Origin: Eukaryota sp. TZLM1-RC
Lineage: Eukaryota > Metamonada: BaSk clade
Direction: 5' to 3'
Length of the DNA: 64,000 nucleotides
Assembly: GCA_040285825.1 (NCBI GenBank)
Contig: JAUPSS010000004.1
Location: 2,646,550-2,710,549 of the forward strand
Made by a program: the position numbers and the translations under genes. Under the pieces are notes generated by a model. The model did no database searches. It was not told the DNA's origin and was given only the letters and a program-made list of their open reading frames with translations. This document shows positions 48,386 to 59,653 of this stretch, in pieces; position 1 is the first letter of the stretch, and each line of letters begins with the position of its first letter.

Positions 48386-49721
48386 CTAAGTATGGTAACC
48401 TCTCTTTGTGTAATCCAACCCCGAGGATATTGTCAATGGTAAGTCATTAGGATTAATCATTGAAACTACTTTATTCGAAGGAGTCCAGGCTTGTACATCA
48501 TGACCAGCACAAGAGAGCGTTAAATTGGGTACATCACTATGCATGGATATATCAGAAACTCCTTCATTATGCCCACCATGTACAAAGAGCAAATCTGATG
48601 GTACGCCTTCTTTTGCCTTTTCACTCTTTGCATATGAAAGATCCCAATAGCAAACCATACCATTGACATCTCCTGTCACCACTATGCTTTCATCACACGG
48701 GGAGCAACAAAGAGATAGAATTTCAGCATCATGAAATTCCAACGAATGCAAAGGCTTTCCTTCAGATAAGTTCCGGGTGTCCATTAGCTCCACAACGCCA
48801 TTTTTCCCTGCAACCAACAACATTGGATCACGAAACTCACACCATTGTACACAGTTGAGCTCCAGGTTTCTTCCACCGTTATTAACCTTACAGCTCTCTT
48901 TAGGCCCTTCTAGATTAGGAGCACGTAGATCCCAAAACGCCAGCATTGAGTTATCATCGACAGCAGCGAGAATACTAGAGGCTCGGGGTTGGAAAGCTAC
49001 GTCTCCAATGGCGCTATCATGCCAGCCACCAAAGGAAAGAAACGGCGGGACGATTGAATTGAGAGGATCACCTACATCCCAGACAAGGATAAGACCGTCA
49101 TTGCCTGATGAAGCAACGATTGATTGGTCATGATTGGTCCTTGCCCAATCAAGCCCAAACCCTTCCTTAAAATGCCCAGTTAGCGTCAACAAAGGAGACA
49201 CTTCATCATCTTTTTGATTGGAAACGTGAACGTTGAGGATTAGGGTTAGGGTTAGAATCACGACTGGGAATGTCAAAGAGAAGAACATCTGGGTGGGTAG
49301 TGTAGGCAGCAGCTAAAGATCCCTCAACGTTGGACCTCACTTTGTTAACTTCACCCGTGACTTTCATTGTACTGGTAATGGTCATGTTAGCAACATCTCC
49401 GTAACCAGGAATGACTGGGACAGAGTGGGGGTCGAGGTCATGCATTTGGGAACCCTTTATGTGGTTTTCAGGGGAAGAGTGACTTCGCAGAGTTGAAGAA
49501 AACTCGAATCGTCAGATTCTGAGAAGTAAGTGCCACTTATGAATCTACATGTAGGGGAGTTCTTTTCAGTGTTGAGATGACAACCAGGAAGCCATTGGAG
49601 AGAGTAGGAGGGACATTCAAAGGTTTGAGAAGAAAAAGTCATAGAGATGTGGTACGTTCTGCTTCCATATGGTGTACTCATCCCCCGCTCCTGAAGGTCT
49701 AGAAGGGGATGTCTCAGACAT
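48386..49721 (-). CDS. RBBP4: RBBP4/MSI1-like histone-binding WD40 protein (copy 1, frameshifted)
   Basis: From ATG 49721 the N-terminus reads D-E-Y-T-I-W-K-Q-N-V-P-H-L-Y-D, the helix that starts all RBBP4/MSI1/CAF-1 p55 proteins, followed by P-S-Y-S-L-Q-W-L-P-G. Then come H-P-D-V-L-L-F-D, L-T-G-H-F-K-E-G-F-G-L-D-W, repeated L-x-x-W-D blades, and L-L-F-V-H-G-G-H-N-E-G-V-S-D. The ~440-residue, seven-bladed propeller binds histones H3-H4 in CAF-1, PRC2 and HDAC complexes. Single-base differences break this copy: one extra T near 49210 and base losses near 49460 and 49630, all in short runs. Comparing three copies suggests sequence errors rather than decay. It lies 140 bp downstream of the Fanzor stop, same strand. 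Confidence 0.85.
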
Positions 49722-49812
49722 ATGCTGAAGAGAAATCAAGTGTTGGCTCTGAGAATTTCACACAAAGTGAATATTGAATAAATATCCCTAATAATTGTGT
49801 AAACTTCTCAGC

Positions 49813-49842
49813 ACCAAGGGTTAGTATACACTAAACACCTTG
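49813..49842 (-). promoter_or_regulatory. Hairpin just downstream of the Fanzor stop
   Basis: CCAAGG...CCTTGG arms enclose a near-palindromic TTAGTGTATACTAA. It is repeated in copies 2 and 3 (about 56294-56323 and 61717-61746). In TnpB/Fanzor loci the guide (omega) RNA scaffold comes from the element's 3' end, so this could be part of one; equally it may be a 3'-end processing signal of the Fanzor mRNA. Confidence 0.35.
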
Positions 49843-49863
49843 GAAATACGTTGATTAAAACAG

Positions 49864-51730
49864 CTACTGCTGTCTTCTTAGACGTCTCACACGCCTTGGC
49901 CTTCTGAATGGTTCTGGCCTAGTACCAGTGAAATACTCACTAATTGCAATCTCCAGCTGGTTTCTGGAGGCTGAGATGTCTCTAGACCAGTTGGTCTGAC
50001 ATCGAGGGCAATCGAACTTCGCGTTATTTACCCTTCCGTCATCATGATAGATCTTTCTATGAAAGACCTTACAGCAATTCACATTTGCTGAGGTCATAAA
50101 CTCGTCCCCGACTTTGACGTTTTCAAAGTGTTTTTTGATTTGTTTGAGAAATCTCTTTCGGGGGGATTTCACAGATTGACGTGATGGACCACCACCGCCA
50201 TTGCCGAACCAAACTATAGTGTTTCTTCCTTCAGATAAGCGTTTAATTTTGTTAATAAAACTAGTTAGTCTCTTTTGTCTTCGTATGAAGAAATCAAACT
50301 TATTTCTTCTCAGCTTTTTTCTTGCACCACGCTGCAAATTTCCAGACATAATTGAAGCATATTCAGGCTCTTCCTCAGATTCAGGAACATAAGGTAAACT
50401 TATTTCAATCAGATACTCTTGGAAGCTCTGAGCGGAATAAGTGTTAGGAGTTGCTTGAGTGAGAGGAGGGGGGTGATTTAGTCTTCGTTCTTTTGGATTC
50501 AGTAGCAGTCCAGAACGTTCAAAAACAGTAGCAGAATTTCGGAAAGAACCAGCAGTCCAACCACAAAGATTGCTGTGGTTGGGATCAATGGCTACAAAAA
50601 ACAAATTTTCATCAGGATCTCTGTAATTGGGCTGTTGTTCCACTGGTAACCGCGGTCTTCTCTGTGGATTTGCTGTTGTATGGACATTGGATTTTCGTTT
50701 CCTTTCAGAGTTATGAAAATCATAATTTCCAGAGGCTCGCCTGGGTTCAAATTCCGCTTTATTTGGCCTATTATAAGTTTTTCTTTCCTTCTGGGTAAAC
50801 GTAAACCGCAAGGAATCACCATTCGAAAAAATGGTATAGTTAATAAATTTCGATTTATTAAAAAACCGATAAGGGTTGTTCAGAAGCTCTTTGTTTGCAT
50901 TTAGTTTTGTGAAATAAGCTTCTGCTTCTTTAGTCAAGCTGCAGAAGCACGGAGACCAACTGGACAGCGGAGAGAGAGTGCCTTTTCATCACATCAGGGC
51001 AGTTATCTTCTAAAAAAGATAAAATGTTCAAGCCAGATTGAACGATTGTTGCAGCAGACTCCATATTGATGGGAAACCGTTCGTTTCTTATTGAATTTTC
51101 GAACAAATTTTGACCGCCACCAATATAGGCGTTGGCTGTCATATTGAGCCAATGGACCAAGATATGCTGGTGTATTTCTTGATACCATTGTAAAATTGAC
51201 TCATCTGGCTGAATCCCTTGAAGTACACAGTCGGCGTATTTCTTGGGCCAGGGGCAATTTAGAAACTGGGCACAGCTTTTGAAAAAATTGCGTTTCCAGA
51301 CGACAGGGCCGTCAGCAAGCAACTGACAAAAGGCTTCTCGCAGTTGGATGGCTCGACTGCCAAGAAGAGTGGAAAGACACCAAAATCTACCACCGTCGGC
51401 TGAGGTGGTTTCATTCAGCGGTCGCCAGGGCCAAAAGTGCTGAACAAGGTGTTGCAGCGCTTGGTAAACCAAAGGATGGTTTTCAAATGGCCTCCTTTGT
51501 TTAGGTTCACTTTGGCAAACAAAGTCGAAACAGAGGCTCCAGAACTGGCTTTGAGTAAGCCACATAGAGTGTTCTGGGTATTGGAGCACAAAGAGTCGTG
51601 CTAGGTGAGTAGCATGAGCTCCAATACTAGCAAGAACTTGGAACTGGCGTTCCATAGCTTCTTGTGCCTCTGAGTCGAAGAACTGGTTGACAGACGCTCC
51701 CACAGTTGTAGTTTGTAGAACGTTATCCAT
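49864..51730 (-). CDS. Fanzor nuclease (TnpB-like), copy 1, two overlapping frames
   Basis: The minus-strand N-terminal frame starts at ATG 51730 and closes at 50930. The second frame (50937-49864) carries the nuclease: RuvC-I F-V-A-I-D-P-N (D118 of that frame), I-V-W-F-G-N-G-G-G-G, G-D-E-F-M-T-S (E279), C288/C289 with C310-P-R-C313, then W-S-R-D (D320). This fits the published Fanzor signature: D, 125-275 residues, two T/S, C4 finger, RD. The basic C-terminus is R-R-V-R-R-L-R-R. Joining the frames needs a 2-nt change in a CT run (copy 3 has it) or a splice I cannot see; full length would be ~620 residues. It is less AT-rich than most of the window. RBBP4 follows on the same strand. Confidence 0.78.
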
Positions 51731-52338
51731 GGCAGTCAACACAGAACGGAAACAGTCAGAAATGATTGAAAATTTGTTTACTAAAATTGAAAATTTGTTG
51801 AAGTCAATCAATCTTATAGTTGTCAATTCAAAGTAAAGTTAGTTACAAGTGTTTATTAATGAGACATATCGTTCAAGATTACTTTCTGAATATTTTCCTT
51901 TCTTCAGACAAGAACTACATGTTACAAAAAGTTGGTGAGTGGAGTTTGGTTGGGTTGTCATCATTGCCCAGATTCGTAATTGAATTTCATTTCATCACTT
52001 ACAACATTTCATCACTTACTCTACTACGAACCTTCTCCTACGAATCCTTGCTTGCAGCTACTACCACTCTTTATGTCGGAAATTGAGAATCACTTTTATT
52101 TTAAGTAAAGTTTTTTTTTCTTCCTTCCTCGCTGTTACTACATTGTCATAGGTCCCTTCCCTCAAGTTCATGTTTTCATTCTCAGTTCCAAAACTTTTCC
52201 AAACACTGGTTTTCACTACTCAACACTGATTGTGACTTATCCCATGCTTCGGCAATAGTAATCCTCCTTTGCTCAATTAAACCATCATTCATCACCCCAT
52301 CATGGAATCATGATCGGCAACTAATTGTCTCCCTTTTG
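51731..52338. other. Fanzor upstream region
   Basis: Includes a duplicated CATTTCATCACTTACAACATTTCATCACTTAC-type repeat (about 51988-52018). A plus-strand open frame at 51820-52086 is not conserved between copies, since a one-base change in copy 3 moves its start, so I do not call it a gene. Probable promoter side of the Fanzor gene. Confidence 0.4.
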
Positions 52339-52679
52339 TACAAACTAACAACCTCAACCCTGCCCCACCCTTTCCTTCTTTCTCTTTATCAACGTCTCTC
52401 TACCCTCGTCACTTGCTTCCGTCCTTTTTCTGACCCCCCTCCCCCGTACTGTCTCAAAATCTATTGCTGAATGGTGTTGTGCTGAATTATATCCACAATA
52501 GCATATTGTTTGGGGAAATACAAGACAAGAATTATTCGGTTATTTTATGGTTGGTTTATGGTTGTTTTATGGTTTTATGTTTTCTCACTTCTACTTCAAT
52601 CAGTCACACTGATGTCATAACATCATCTCCATTCATACTGTAATATGTCACAGACCACATGTTTAAGGTGTGTATATTT

Positions 52680-52810
52680 TTTTTAATTTTTTTATTAAAA
52701 ACCTAAATAAATCAACATCTAAAAAATCCATCTCTTCCAAAACAAAAACACTAGCTCCAACTTTCTCATAGTCAGATCCAAAAGAAAGCAAAGCACCAGA
52801 ATTGATGTGG
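52680..52810 (-). pseudogene. LINE 3'-terminal fragment
   Basis: Inverse of the E-M-D-F-L-D-V-D-L module preceded by L-L-S-F-G-S-D-Y-E-K-V-G-A-S-V-F-V, as at 37358-37500. A/T-rich tail at 52675-52700. Confidence 0.55.
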
Positions 52811-53282
52811 CGAGCAGAAAGAGACATAACAAAAGGTTGGGCAATGGGATTATATCCACAATAGCATATTGTTTGGGGCATATTGTTTGGGGGAGTTTTG
52901 GGGGAAAACTGAAATTGGGAATGTTTGGGGGAATTGTATTCAACATAAAAATCAACCACAGCTCAAGATCACTTATACTGATTTTGCATTTTCAAAATCT
53001 GATTCATAGAACAGTCACATTTTAAAACTCAACCAAGAACCTCAACTAAGGCTCAAAACCCATCAATTGAATGACGGGAGCTTTTCGCTATTCACTTGAA
53101 TAGCAACTTGCTTGTTATAAAAATCCGTAATGTTATTCCAAATGGTATTAATATAACGAACAAGGGCTTTCACTAACGAAAAAACGATTCTGTTCTTATA
53201 AATGGGAAATAAGACGTATGGCCACTTTCTTTCTAAAGTTTTCCTAAATAATTTAGAAAATTGTATTCTAAATAAAGTTAAA

Positions 53283-53797
53283 TAAACGATTGACTGGAAT
53301 GTATGAAAAAGATCTTTATAATAATATATGCAGGTCGGCTGTTTTAAATCAAGATCTTCACTCATTGTTATTGGAAAAGGGTGTTTGTGAAAACAAGTCG
53401 TCAGATTCTTCACTTTTTGTAACCATTGTACCACGAAGATTTGGATTGTGTGCCACTAATGAAGCATTTGTAACAAAAATGAGATTATATTTGAACATCC
53501 CCATTAACCAATTATTATCAAGAGAAAAATGTATTTGTTCGAATTCACCTCAACTCACTTTGCGCCATGCTCTGAATTGCTCTAAATTGATAACTTATCG
53601 TTCTTCATTACATGATGCTGTTGAAGACACTGTTTTCAATATGGCACAAACTGCAAGGATATCGTGTATCCAAGTGCCCCTGCTGAAGGAAACACTTTCT
53701 CTGAATAATTTTGGTTCTGATGATAGAGGTGATGTATACTGTGATTGGATTGATAATTCTGAAGCTATTGTTGACTTTGTCTCATGTAATGTTGCAA
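53283..53797 (+). pseudogene. LINE copy cut by the inverted-repeat boundary
   Basis: Open frame with L-T-G-M-Y-E-K-D-L-Y-N-N-I-C, M-R-L-Y-L-N, knuckle C-I-C-(x9)-H-A-L-N-C, S-L-H-D-A-V, D-D-R-G-D-V-Y-C-D-W and D-F-V-S-C-N-V-A-K. At 53798 the LINE stops and copy 2 of the big repeat starts. The sisters at 5063 and 27862 continue through this point, so the LINE was broken by the rearrangement. No internal stop, so it is the best-preserved copy of subfamily 1. Confidence 0.65.
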
Positions 53798-54402
53798 AAG
53801 GGAGACAATTAGTTGCCGATCATGATTCCATGATGGGGTGATGAATGATGGTTTAATTGAGCAAAGGAGGATTACTATTGCCGAAGCATGGGATAAGTCA
53901 CAATCAGTGTTGAGTAGTGAAAACCAGTGTTTGGAAAAGTTTTGGAACTGAGAATGAAAACATGAACTTGAGGGAAGGGACCTATGACAATGTAGTAACA
54001 GCGAGGAAGGAAGAAAAAAAAACTTTACTTAAAATAAAAGTGATTCTCAATTTCCGACATAAAGAGTGGTAGTAGCTGCAAGCAAGGATTCGTAGGAGAA
54101 GGTTCGTAGTAGAGTAAGTGATGAAATGTTGTAAGTGATGAAATGAAATTCAATTACGAATCTGGGCAATGATGACAACCCAACCAAACTCCACTCACCA
54201 ACTTTTTGTAACATGTAGTTCTTGTCTGAAGAAAGGAAAATATTCAGAAAGTAATCTTGAACGATATGTCTCATTAATAAACACTTGTAACTAACTTTAC
54301 TTTGAATTGACAACTATAAGATTGATTGACTTCAACAAATTTTCAATTTTAGTAAACAAATTTTCAATCATTTCTGACTGTTTCCGTTCTGTGTTGACTG
54401 CC

Positions 54403-56272
54403 ATGGATAACGTTCTACAAACTACAACTGTGGGAGCGTCTGTCAACCAGTTCTTCGACTCAGAGGCACAAGAAGCTATGGAACGCCAGTTCCAAGTTCT
54501 TGCTAGTATTGGAGCTCATGCTACTCACCTAGCACGACTCTTTGTGCTCCAATACCCAGAACACTCTATGTGGCTTACTCAAAGCCAGTTCTGGAGCCTC
54601 TGTTTCGACTTTGTTTGCCAAAGTGAACCTAAACAAAGGAGGCCATTTGAAAACCATCCTTTGGTTTTACCAAGCGCTGCAACACCTTGTTCAGCACTTT
54701 TGGCCCTGGCGACCGCTGAATGAAACCACCTCAGCCGACGGTGGTAGATTTTGGTGTCTTTCCACTCTTCTTGGCAGTCGAGCCATCCAACTGCGAGAAG
54801 CCTTTTGTCAGTTGCTTGCTGACGGCCCTGTCGTCTGGAAACGCAATTTTTCAAAAGCTGTGCCCAGTTTCTAAATTGCCCCTGGCCCAAGAAATACGCC
54901 GACTGTGTACTTCAAGGGATTCAGCCAGATGAGTCAATTTTACAATGGTATCAAGAAATACACCAGCATATCTTGGTCCATTGGCTCAATATGACAGCCA
55001 ACGCCTATATTGGTGGCGGTCAAAATTTGTTCGAAAATTCAATAAGAAACGAACGGTTTCCCATCAATATGGAGTCTGCTGCAACAATCGTTCAATCTGG
55101 CTTGAACATTTTATCTTTTTTAGAAGATAACTGCCCTGATGTGATGAAAAGGCACTCTCTCTCCGCTGTCCAGTTGGTCTCCGTGCTTCTGCAGCTTGAC
55201 TAAAGAAGCAGAAGCTTATTTCACAAAACTAAATGCAAACAAAGAGCTTCTGAACAACCCTTATCGGTTTTTTAATAAATCGAAATTTATTAACTATACC
55301 ATTTTTTCGAATGGTGATTCCTTGCGGTTTACGTTTACCCAGAAGGAAAGAAAAAAACTTATAATAGGCCAAATAAAGCGGAATTTGAACCCAGGCGAGC
55401 CTCTGGAAATTATGATTTTTCATAACTCTGAAAGGAAACGAAAATCCAATGTCCATACAACAGCAAATCCACAGAGAAGACCGCGGTTACCAGTGGAACA
55501 ACAGCCCAATTACAGAGATCCTGATGAAAATTTGTTTTTTGTAGCCATTGATCCCAACCACAGCAATCTTTGTGGTTGGACTGCTGGTTCTTTCCGAAAT
55601 TCTGCTACTGTTTTTGAACGTTCTGGACTGCTACTGAATCCAAAAGAACGAAGACTAAATCACCCCCCTCCTCTCACTCAAGCAACTCCTAACACTTATT
55701 CCGCTCAGAGCTTCCAAGAGTATCTGATTGAAATAAGTTTACCTTATGTTCCTGAATCTGAGGAAGAGCCTGAATATGCTTCAATTATGTCTGGAAATTT
55801 GCAGCGTGGTGCAAGAAAAAAGCTGAGAAGAAATAAGTTTGATTTCTTCATACGAAGACAAAAGAGACTAACTAGTTTTATTAACAAAATTAAACGCTTA
55901 TCTGAAGGAAGAAACACTATAGTTTGGTTCGGCAATGGCGGTGGTGGTCCATCACGTCAATCTGTGAAATCCCCCCGAAAGAGATTTCTCAAACAAATCA
56001 AAAAACACTTTGAAAACGTCAAAGTCGGGGACGAGTTTATGACCTCAGCAAATGTGAATTGCTGTAAGGTCTTTCATAGAAAGATCTATCATGATGACGG
56101 AAGGGTAAATAACGCGAAGTTCGATTGCCCTCGATGTCAGACCAACTGGTCTAGAGACATCTCAGCCTCCAGAAACCAGCTGGAGATTGCAATTAGTGAG
56201 TATTTCACTGGTACTAGGCCAGAACCATTCAGAAGGCCAAGGCGTGTGAGACGTCTAAGAAGACAGCAGTAG
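54403..56272 (+). CDS. Fanzor nuclease, copy 2 (frameshifted)
   Basis: Same gene as 49864-51730, now on the plus strand, from ATG 54403. Extra frameshifts: an extra T near 54666 closes the first frame at 54723 (the frame resumes in another register), and a base is missing from the TTT run near 54850. The nuclease half is open from 55196 to 56272. One local difference (near 55350-55420) briefly shifts the register and is then compensated, changing about 20 residues. All RuvC and C4 residues are kept. Treat as one locus with copy 1 until copy number is confirmed. Confidence 0.6.
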
Positions 56273-56414
56273 CTGTTTTAATCAACGTATTTCCAAGGTG
56301 TTTAGTGTATACTAACCCTTGGTGCTGAGAAGTTTACACAATTATTAGGGATATTTATTCAATATTCACTTTGTGTGAAATGCTCAGAGCCAACACTTGA
56401 TTTCTCTTCAGCAT

Positions 56415-57748
56415 ATGTCTGAGACATCCCCTTCTAGACCTTCAGGAGCGGGGGATGAGTACACCATATGGAAGCAGAACGTACCACATCTCTATGACTT
56501 TTTCTTCTCAAACCTTTGAATGTCCCTCCTACTCTCCAATGGCTTCCTGGTTGTCATCTCAACACTGAAAAGAACTCCCCTACATGTAGATTCATAAGTG
56601 GCACTTACTTCTCAGAATCTGACGATTCGAGTTTTCTTCAACTCTGCGAAGTCACTCTTCCCCTGAAAACCACATAAAGGGTTCCCAAATGCATGACCTC
56701 GACCCCCACTCTGTCCCAGTCATTCCTGGTTACGGAGATGTTGCTAACATGACCATTACCAGTACAATGAAAGTCACGGGTGAAGTTAACAAAGTGAGGT
56801 CCAACGTTGAGGGATCTTTAGCTGCTGCCTACACTACCCACCCAGATGTTCTTCTCTTTGACATTCCCAGTCGTGATTCTAACCCTAACCCTAATCCTCA
56901 ACGTTCACGTTTCCAATCAAAAGATGATGAAGTGTCTCCTTTGTTGACGCTAACTGGGCATTTTAAGGAAGGGTTTGGGCTTGATTGGGCAAGGACCAAT
57001 CATGACCAATCAATCGTTGCTTCATCAGGCAATGACGGTCTTATCCTTGTCTGGGATGTAGGTGATCCTCTCAATTCAATCGTCCCGCCGTTTCTTTCCT
57101 TTGGTGGCTGGCATGATAGCGCCATTGGAGACGTAGCTTTCCAACCCCGAGCCTCTAGTATTCTCGCTGCTGTCGATGATAACTCAATGCTGGCGTTTTG
57201 GGATCTACGTGCTCCTAATCTAGAAGGGCCTAAAGAGAGCTGTAAGGTTAATAACGGTGGAAGAAACCTGGAGCTCAACTGTGTACAATGGTGTGAGTTT
57301 CGTGATCCAATGTTGTTGGTTGCGGGAAAAATGGCGTTGTGGAGCTAATGGACACCCGGAACTTATCTGAAGGAAAGCCTTTGCATTCGTTGGAATTTCA
57401 TGATGCTGAAATTCTATCTCTTTGTTGCTCCCCGTGTGATGAAAGCATAGTGGTGACAGGAGATGTCAATGGTATGGTTTGCTATTGGGATCTTTCATAT
57501 GCAAAGAGTGAAAAGGCAAAAGAAGGCGTACCATCAGATTTGCTCTTTGTACATGGTGGGCATAATGAAGGAGTTTCTGATATATCCATGCATAGTGATG
57601 TACCCAATTTAACGCTCTCTTGTGCTGGTCATGATGTACAAGCCTGGACTCCTTCGAATAAAAGTAGTTTCAATGATTAATCCTAATGACTTACCATTGA
57701 CAATATCCTCGGGGTTGGATTACACAAAGAGAGGGTTACCATACTTAG
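56415..57748 (+). CDS. RBBP4: RBBP4-like WD40 protein, copy 2 (frameshifted)
   Basis: Same gene as 48386-49721. The central part (56689-57348) is open through the extra-T site of copy 1, but a base missing near 57330 (GCGGG versus GCAGGG) moves the frame. The rest continues in the next frame from 57339. Further changes lie near 57660 and 57735. Most defects are in runs, consistent with sequencing error. Confidence 0.6.
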
Positions 57749-58390
57749 GGGTTTTTATAAGGGTTTTTGTACAAATTAGTTGGTTTAATTAAATTTTTGG
57801 GGGTATGAGCGTAAATTTATCAAATTTTGATGTTAAATAAATTTTTTTGTCGTGAAGTTTGATTATTTAAGTTATTTTTCGTTGAATTTATTGGATCTTT
57901 ATAAAAGAATTTGTAAAAACACGTGACGTAGCCAAGCTGAAACTGAGCAATATAAATGGGCACATACAGTTGATATATTGGAGAAATGAAAAGTATCAAA
58001 AAGGTTTCAACTTGGAAGAAAATGGATCAAGCACCAGTCAATGCCAGTTAATACTGGTATTAAGCATTGAACCAACCTTTGCCTTTTTGTGTAAAGTGGT
58101 AACGAATAGATTGATGAAAAGATTTAACTACACTACAAACATTGTTACAAACAATAATTGAGATTATAAAGTATAAAAAGAAACACCGTTATTCCAAGAA
58201 ATCATAATGAAGAACACTGAGTTATTAAATTTGAATTTAATGTTGCTTAAAAACCTTGTTGTCATTCAATTCTTTGTTTCTTCAATTTGAACCGTGAAAA
58301 CAGAAGCAGAGATTTCATTCAAATGTATTGTTAAAGAAACTTTGGTTATTCACTATTTGTGAAACAAGAGAAGCTCAATAAAAAACAAAA

Positions 58391-59043
58391 TCACTCATAT
58401 TTTATGGTTTTAGATAATAAATACTTGAGTAATAACGCAATTGAAATAAATAATCCAAAAGAACAATAGTTGGAAACCAATAGAAATGGTAAAAACTCCA
58501 ACTTTGTTTTTAATAAATAGAGAAAAACAAAAACAGCATCAACTAGCAAGAGTCCAATCAAATAAAATTTAGTAATTCTGAAAGAGGTAATTGTTTCCTA
58601 AAAATAATCTTCTAAACAAAATAATTAAAATGAAATAAGGTAAATAAATGATTCTCAAACCAATTCCAAATAGAGATAAAAATAATGGCATTATAGACAC
58701 AAAACCAACAGAAAATAAAATAGAAACTGCATTAATTAAATCAGAATTATTGGTGAAAATAGCGGAATTAGAGGTAATACCAGCCAAATTAAAAGCTTTT
58801 TCATGGACATGATAACCAAAATAAAAGAAAAAGACCAGAAACGATGACAAAGTCAAGGTTTTTCCTATTGATTTTTTGGGCTAAATCATTTTTAACTTTA
58901 AAACCAATAATTAGGCACGGTAAAATAGACAAAAACAAGCAAAAACAACACGTCTGGAGAGGCAAAACTCACAACATCACCTCCATGGCCCTAAAACTAA
59001 ACCAGTGGATTTGTTATTAATAACTTTATTAAAAACTAAATCC
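58391..59043 (-). pseudogene. ALG8 3' portion, copy 2
   Basis: Inverted copy of 47084-47741, with several single-base losses that break the frame (for example around 58600, 58855 and 58965). It has no 5' half because the repeat ends at the fold-back hinge. Confidence 0.7.
59013..59037. other. 25-nt hinge loop of a near-perfect palindrome
   Basis: Left arm ...CCAGTGGATTT ends at 59012 and right arm AAATCCACTGG... starts at 59038. The loop GTTATTAATAACTTTATTAAA.. is simply the continuing ALG8 sequence. Copy 2 therefore turned back on itself after only ~30 bp, using the hexamer GGATTT/AAATCC. Confidence 0.9.
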
Positions 59044-59653
59044 ACTGGTTTAGTTTTAGCCATGGAGTGATGTTGTGAGTTTTTGCCTCTCCAGACGTGT
59101 TGTTTTGCTTGTTTTTGTCTATTTTACCGTGCCCAATTATTGGTTTTAAAGTTAAAAATGATTTAGCCCAAAAATCAATAGGAAAAACCTTGACTTTTGT
59201 CATCGTTTCGGTCTTTTTCTTTATTTGGTTATCATGTCCATGAAAAAGCTTTAATTTGGCTGGTATTACCTCTAATTCCGCTATTTTCACCAATAATTCT
59301 GATTTAATTAATGCAGTTTCTATTTTATTTCTGTTGGTTTTGTGTCTATAATGCCATTATTTTTATCTCTATTTGGAATTGGTTTGAGAATCATTTATTT
59401 ACCTTATTTCATTTTAATTATTTTGTTTAGGAAGATTATTTTTAGGAAACAATTACCTCTTTTCAGAATTACTAAATTTTATTTGATTGGACTCTTGCTA
59501 GTTGATGCTGTTTTTGTTTTTCTCTATTTATTAAAAACAAAGTTGGAGTTTTTACCATTTCTATTGGTTTCCAACTATTGTTCTTTTGGATTATTTATTT
59601 CAATTGCGTTATTACTCAAGTATTTATTATCTAAAACCATAAAATATGAGTGA
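59038..59653 (+). pseudogene. ALG8 3' portion, copy 3
   Basis: Frame is broken near the start by one-base losses (GGCC to GCC, GGAG to GAG and others up to ~59335), then intact for the last 103 codons, which equal those of ALG8 at 46254-47741. No promoter or 5' half. Confidence 0.7.

Larger units (their letters stand above)
47084..52338 (+). repeat. Copy 1 of a ~5.2 kb segment (inverted/direct triplication)
   Basis: Contains the ALG8 3' half, RBBP4 and the Fanzor gene. Its right edge (52338, at ...GTCTCCCTTTTG) is where identity with the inverted copy 2 ends; its left limit is set by how far copy 2 extends. It carries fewer single-base defects than the other copies, and ALG8 is intact here. 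Confidence 0.9.
52339..53797. other. Unique spacer between inverted copies 1 and 2
   Basis: 1459 bp present once. It holds two LINE fragments (below) and a direct repeat of TATATCCACAATAGCATATT (52487 and 52851). Its right edge cuts the LINE reading frame exactly where copy 2 begins. Confidence 0.8.
53798..59043 (-). repeat. Copy 2 of the ~5.2 kb segment, inverted
   Basis: Reverse complement of 47084-52338. It runs to the base pair matching 47084 and then, via GGATTT/AAATCC microhomology, folds into copy 3. It carries private one-base losses (for example in the ALG8 part and at the Fanzor and RBBP4 runs). Confidence 0.9.

Noticed and set aside
48777-49133. Plus-strand ORF of 118 codons, repeated antisense in all three copies
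   Set aside because: Antisense of the RBBP4 WD40 region; conservation follows from the duplicated segment.
49233-49255. Telomere-like GGGTTAGGGTTAG run near possible contig end (also in copies 2 and 3)
   Set aside because: It lies inside the RBBP4 reading frame and encodes the Asn-Pro repeats S-N-P-N-P-N-P; only two to three units long. Not a telomere.
51820-52086. 88-codon ORF upstream of Fanzor, identical in copies 1 and 2
   Set aside because: Its start and frame differ in copy 3 after a one-base change, and it has no motif; more likely the Fanzor 5' region.
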